A DNA stretch of 7,383 nt from Oscillospiraceae bacterium (GTDB lineage Bacteria > Bacillota > Clostridia > Oscillospirales > Oscillospiraceae): positions 1 through 7,383 of the forward strand of contig JAISKY010000296.1 in NCBI GenBank assembly GCA_031260745.1. Direction: 5' to 3'. The notes beneath the pieces are model-generated. The model was not told the origin of the DNA and ran no database searches. It saw only the letters and a list, made by a program, of their open reading frames with translations. Shown piece by piece: positions 6,339-7,383 of the stretch (its first letter is position 1; each line of letters begins with the position of its first letter). The position numbers and the translations under genes are program-made.

Positions 6339-7373
6339 ATGGTAAAATATCACGCCGAACCCGCCGCGTTAGTAGGCGGCGAGCTTAAAACCGGACAATC
6401 CGGCGAACGCAATAACACTATGGCGTATCAGATTCTGAACGCTCACAATAAGCCCGGAAGCGCGGAGGGCAAGTTTCGCGTTACCTTTGACGCGCTGATG
6501 TCGCACGATATAACCTACGTCAGTATTATACAGACCGCCAGAGCGGGAGGAATGACGAAATTTCCCGTGCCGTATGTGCTTACAAACTGCCACAACAGTC
6601 TGTGCGCCGTCGGCGGTACTATTAACGCCGACGACCACGCGTTCGGACTCAGCGCGGCTCAAAAATACGGCGGCACTTACGTCGCGCCTAACGAGGCGGT
6701 ATGCCATCAGTACATACGCGAGAACCTCGCCGCTCCCGGCAAGATGATTTTAGGCTCCGACAGCCATACGCGCTACGGGCAGTTGGGAACGCTCGGAATC
6801 GGCGAGGGCGGCGGTGAGCTTGTCAAGCAGCTATTGGGCGATACATACGACGTTGACGCGCCCGACGTGGTACTCGTCTGGGTTACGGGTAAACTGCCAA
6901 AAGGCGTAGGGCCTCACGACGTCGCTATTTCGATGTGCGGGGAGCTATTCCCGGACGGCAGAGTTAAAAACAAAATTCTGGAGTTCGCCGGACCGGGGCT
7001 TGATTCGCTGTCGCTAGACTACAAAACCGGAATCGACGTAATGACCACCGAAACGTCGTGTTTGAGTTCTATTTGGGTTACTCCCCCCCTACCCCCCTCA
7101 CAGAGGGGGGAGGACGCAAAAACCCTCGCTCGGAAGGGGGGGGACGCAAAGCCCCCATCTCGGAGGGGGGACGTCGGCGAAGCAGACAGGGGGGAGATTG
7201 GAGTTTTCTGCTTTTTTTACGGACCTGGTGCCAATTTGGATTCTGACATTTCCAACACCACCAGAAGCAACAATGGCATCTTTTGCAACAACAGGTTTGT
7301 TGTCTTCGAGACTTTCGGACTTAATTTTGGCAGACATATTTTTTTTAAGGTTCATAGGTTCCCTGGTAAGTAG
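6339..7373 (+). CDS. Aconitase-superfamily hydratase, N-terminal part, broken near 7079 by a G/C-rich repeat
   Basis: Hydro-lyase of the aconitase superfamily, closest in my reading to the YbhJ-like putative hydratases. ACGAGGAT (6323-6330) precedes the ATG. About 246 residues look native: TNCHNSLCAVGG (82-93), the aconitase motif GSDSHT (139-144) followed by LGTLGIGEGG, and MTTETSC (235-241) ending at W246. Intact relatives are, from memory, roughly 700-770 residues, with the iron-sulfur cysteines and C-terminal swivel domain farther on; none of that is present. After W246 the frame stays open through a repeat (7081-7196), giving Arg/Gly/Pro-rich residues, then 59 residues that look like antisense sequence, with a stop at 7371. 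The 344-residue product would lack cluster ligands and is unlikely to be active. Either the gene was truncated by a rearrangement or the contig is wrongly joined here. Confidence 0.8.
   Translation: MVKYHAEPAALVGGELKTGQSGERNNTMAYQILNAHNKPGSAEGKFRVTFDALMSHDITYVSIIQTARAGGMTKFPVPYVLTNCHNSLCAVGGTINADDHAFGLSAAQKYGGTYVAPNEAVCHQYIRENLAAPGKMILGSDSHTRYGQLGTLGIGEGGGELVKQLLGDTYDVDAPDVVLVWVTGKLPKGVGPHDVAISMCGELFPDGRVKNKILEFAGPGLDSLSLDYKTGIDVMTTETSCLSSIWVTPPLPPSQRGEDAKTLARKGGDAKPPSRRGDVGEADRGEIGVFCFFYGPGANLDSDISNTTRSNNGIFCNNRFVVFETFGLNFGRHIFFKVHRFPGK
7081..7196. repeat. G/C-run repeat element with CTCCCCCC ends and 30-bp internal units
   Basis: The element starts with CTCCCCCC (7081-7088) and ends with GGGGGGAG (7189-7196), perfect 8-bp terminal inverted repeats. 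Inside are two 30-bp units (7103-7132 and 7133-7162) of the form GA-(G-run)-GACGCAAA-(C-run)-TCG and the start of a third at 7163. Hairpins can form at 7092-7110 (CCCCCCTC, loop ACA, GAGGGGGG), at 7152-7169 (C5/G5) and at 7173-7187 (GTCGGC GAA GCAGAC, one mismatch). No transposase is encoded and no target duplication is clear. From general knowledge, similar elements with a GTCNGC-TTC/GAA-GCNGAC core and C/G-run flanks are dispersed intergenic repeats in some Clostridia; membership here is inferred. Confidence 0.75.
7098..7355 (-). CDS. Start of an unrecognised minus-strand gene, running into the repeat
   Basis: An open frame of 85 residues from ATG at 7355. The first 52 or so residues (MNLKKNMSAKIKSE..., later VVAKDAIVASGGVGNVRI and IGTRSVKKAENS) lie outside the repeat and look like a normal, charged, soluble protein start. 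The remainder (LPPVCFADVPPP onward) is only the translated repeat, and the stop at 7098-7100 lies inside it. The real gene has therefore probably lost its 3' part. A GGGA lies a few bases before the ATG but is weak; ATG at 7337 is an alternative start with a poorer site. Codons differ from the other genes: of five Ala codons before the repeat none is GCG, and the two Arg codons I read are AGA and AGG. I do not recognise the family. It may be spurious. Confidence 0.35.
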   Translation of the reverse strand: MNLKKNMSAKIKSESLEDNKPVVAKDAIVASGGVGNVRIQIGTRSVKKAENSNLPPVCFADVPPPRWGLCVPPLPSEGFCVLPPL

Positions 7374-7383
7374 GTACTTGAGA

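Noticed and set aside
7105..7194. Canonical G-quadruplex
   Set aside because: Four long G runs are present, but the intervening loops are about 18-25 bases, beyond the usual limit, and neighbouring C runs favour hairpins.
7103..7196. CRISPR-like short repeats
   Set aside because: There are only two full 30-bp units and part of a third, directly abutting with no unique spacers, and no cas genes. Hairpins and terminal inverted repeats fit a REP/MITE-like element better.
7058..7246. 62-residue plus-strand frame with EGGGRK repeats
   Set aside because: The sequence is mostly the translated G-run repeat, with no ribosome binding site. The apparent peptide repeat is explained by the 30-bp DNA period.

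Overview
The window looks like chromosomal DNA from a Gram-positive, Clostridia-like bacterium. The signs are strong AGGAGG-type ribosome binding sites, near-consensus sigma-A promoters with TTGACA -35 boxes, two lipoproteins whose signal peptides end at a lipobox cysteine, and a sugar-type ABC system of the LplA/UgpC kind common in Firmicutes. GC content is moderate, and the genes favour GCG, CCG and GGC codons. The placement is inferred from these traits, not from a database match.

Layout. (1) Positions 1-1100, minus strand: a nearly complete MalK/UgpC/MsmX-type ABC transporter ATPase, cut by the window edge just before its C-terminus. (2) Positions 1101-1500: a divergent intergenic region with an extended -10 promoter for the ATPase, a TTGACA promoter for the plus-strand genes and several inverted repeats that could be operators. 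(3) Positions 1501-3270 and 3328-5088: two tandem paralogous extracellular solute-binding lipoproteins, similar along their length and sharing their leader and ribosome binding site pattern. (4) Positions 5100-5122: a hairpin with only a short T tract. (5) Positions 5171-6157: a two-barrel cupin protein, followed by a strong intrinsic terminator at 6184-6221. (6) Positions 6271-6338: a TTGACA-17-TAATAT promoter with a palindrome over its -10 and start point. (7) From 6339: the N-terminal third or so of an aconitase-superfamily hydratase. Homology-like sequence stops near 7079, at a 116-bp G/C-run repeat element (7081-7196). (8) Beyond the repeat, 7197-7383 has different codon use and carries the start of an unrecognised minus-strand gene that also runs into the repeat.

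How the parts may work together. The two lipoproteins would capture a substrate, probably a carbohydrate or sugar acid, outside the membrane. The divergent ATPase would power a permease that is not in this window. The cupin (possibly an isomerase or epimerase) and the hydratase could act on the imported compound, but nothing in the sequence fixes the substrate.

The most striking part is the right end. Two unrelated genes on opposite strands both lose their 3' parts in the same repeat. That is the pattern expected from recombination between dispersed repeat copies, or from an assembly joined falsely across such a repeat. I found no RNA gene, CRISPR array, transposase or phage gene.
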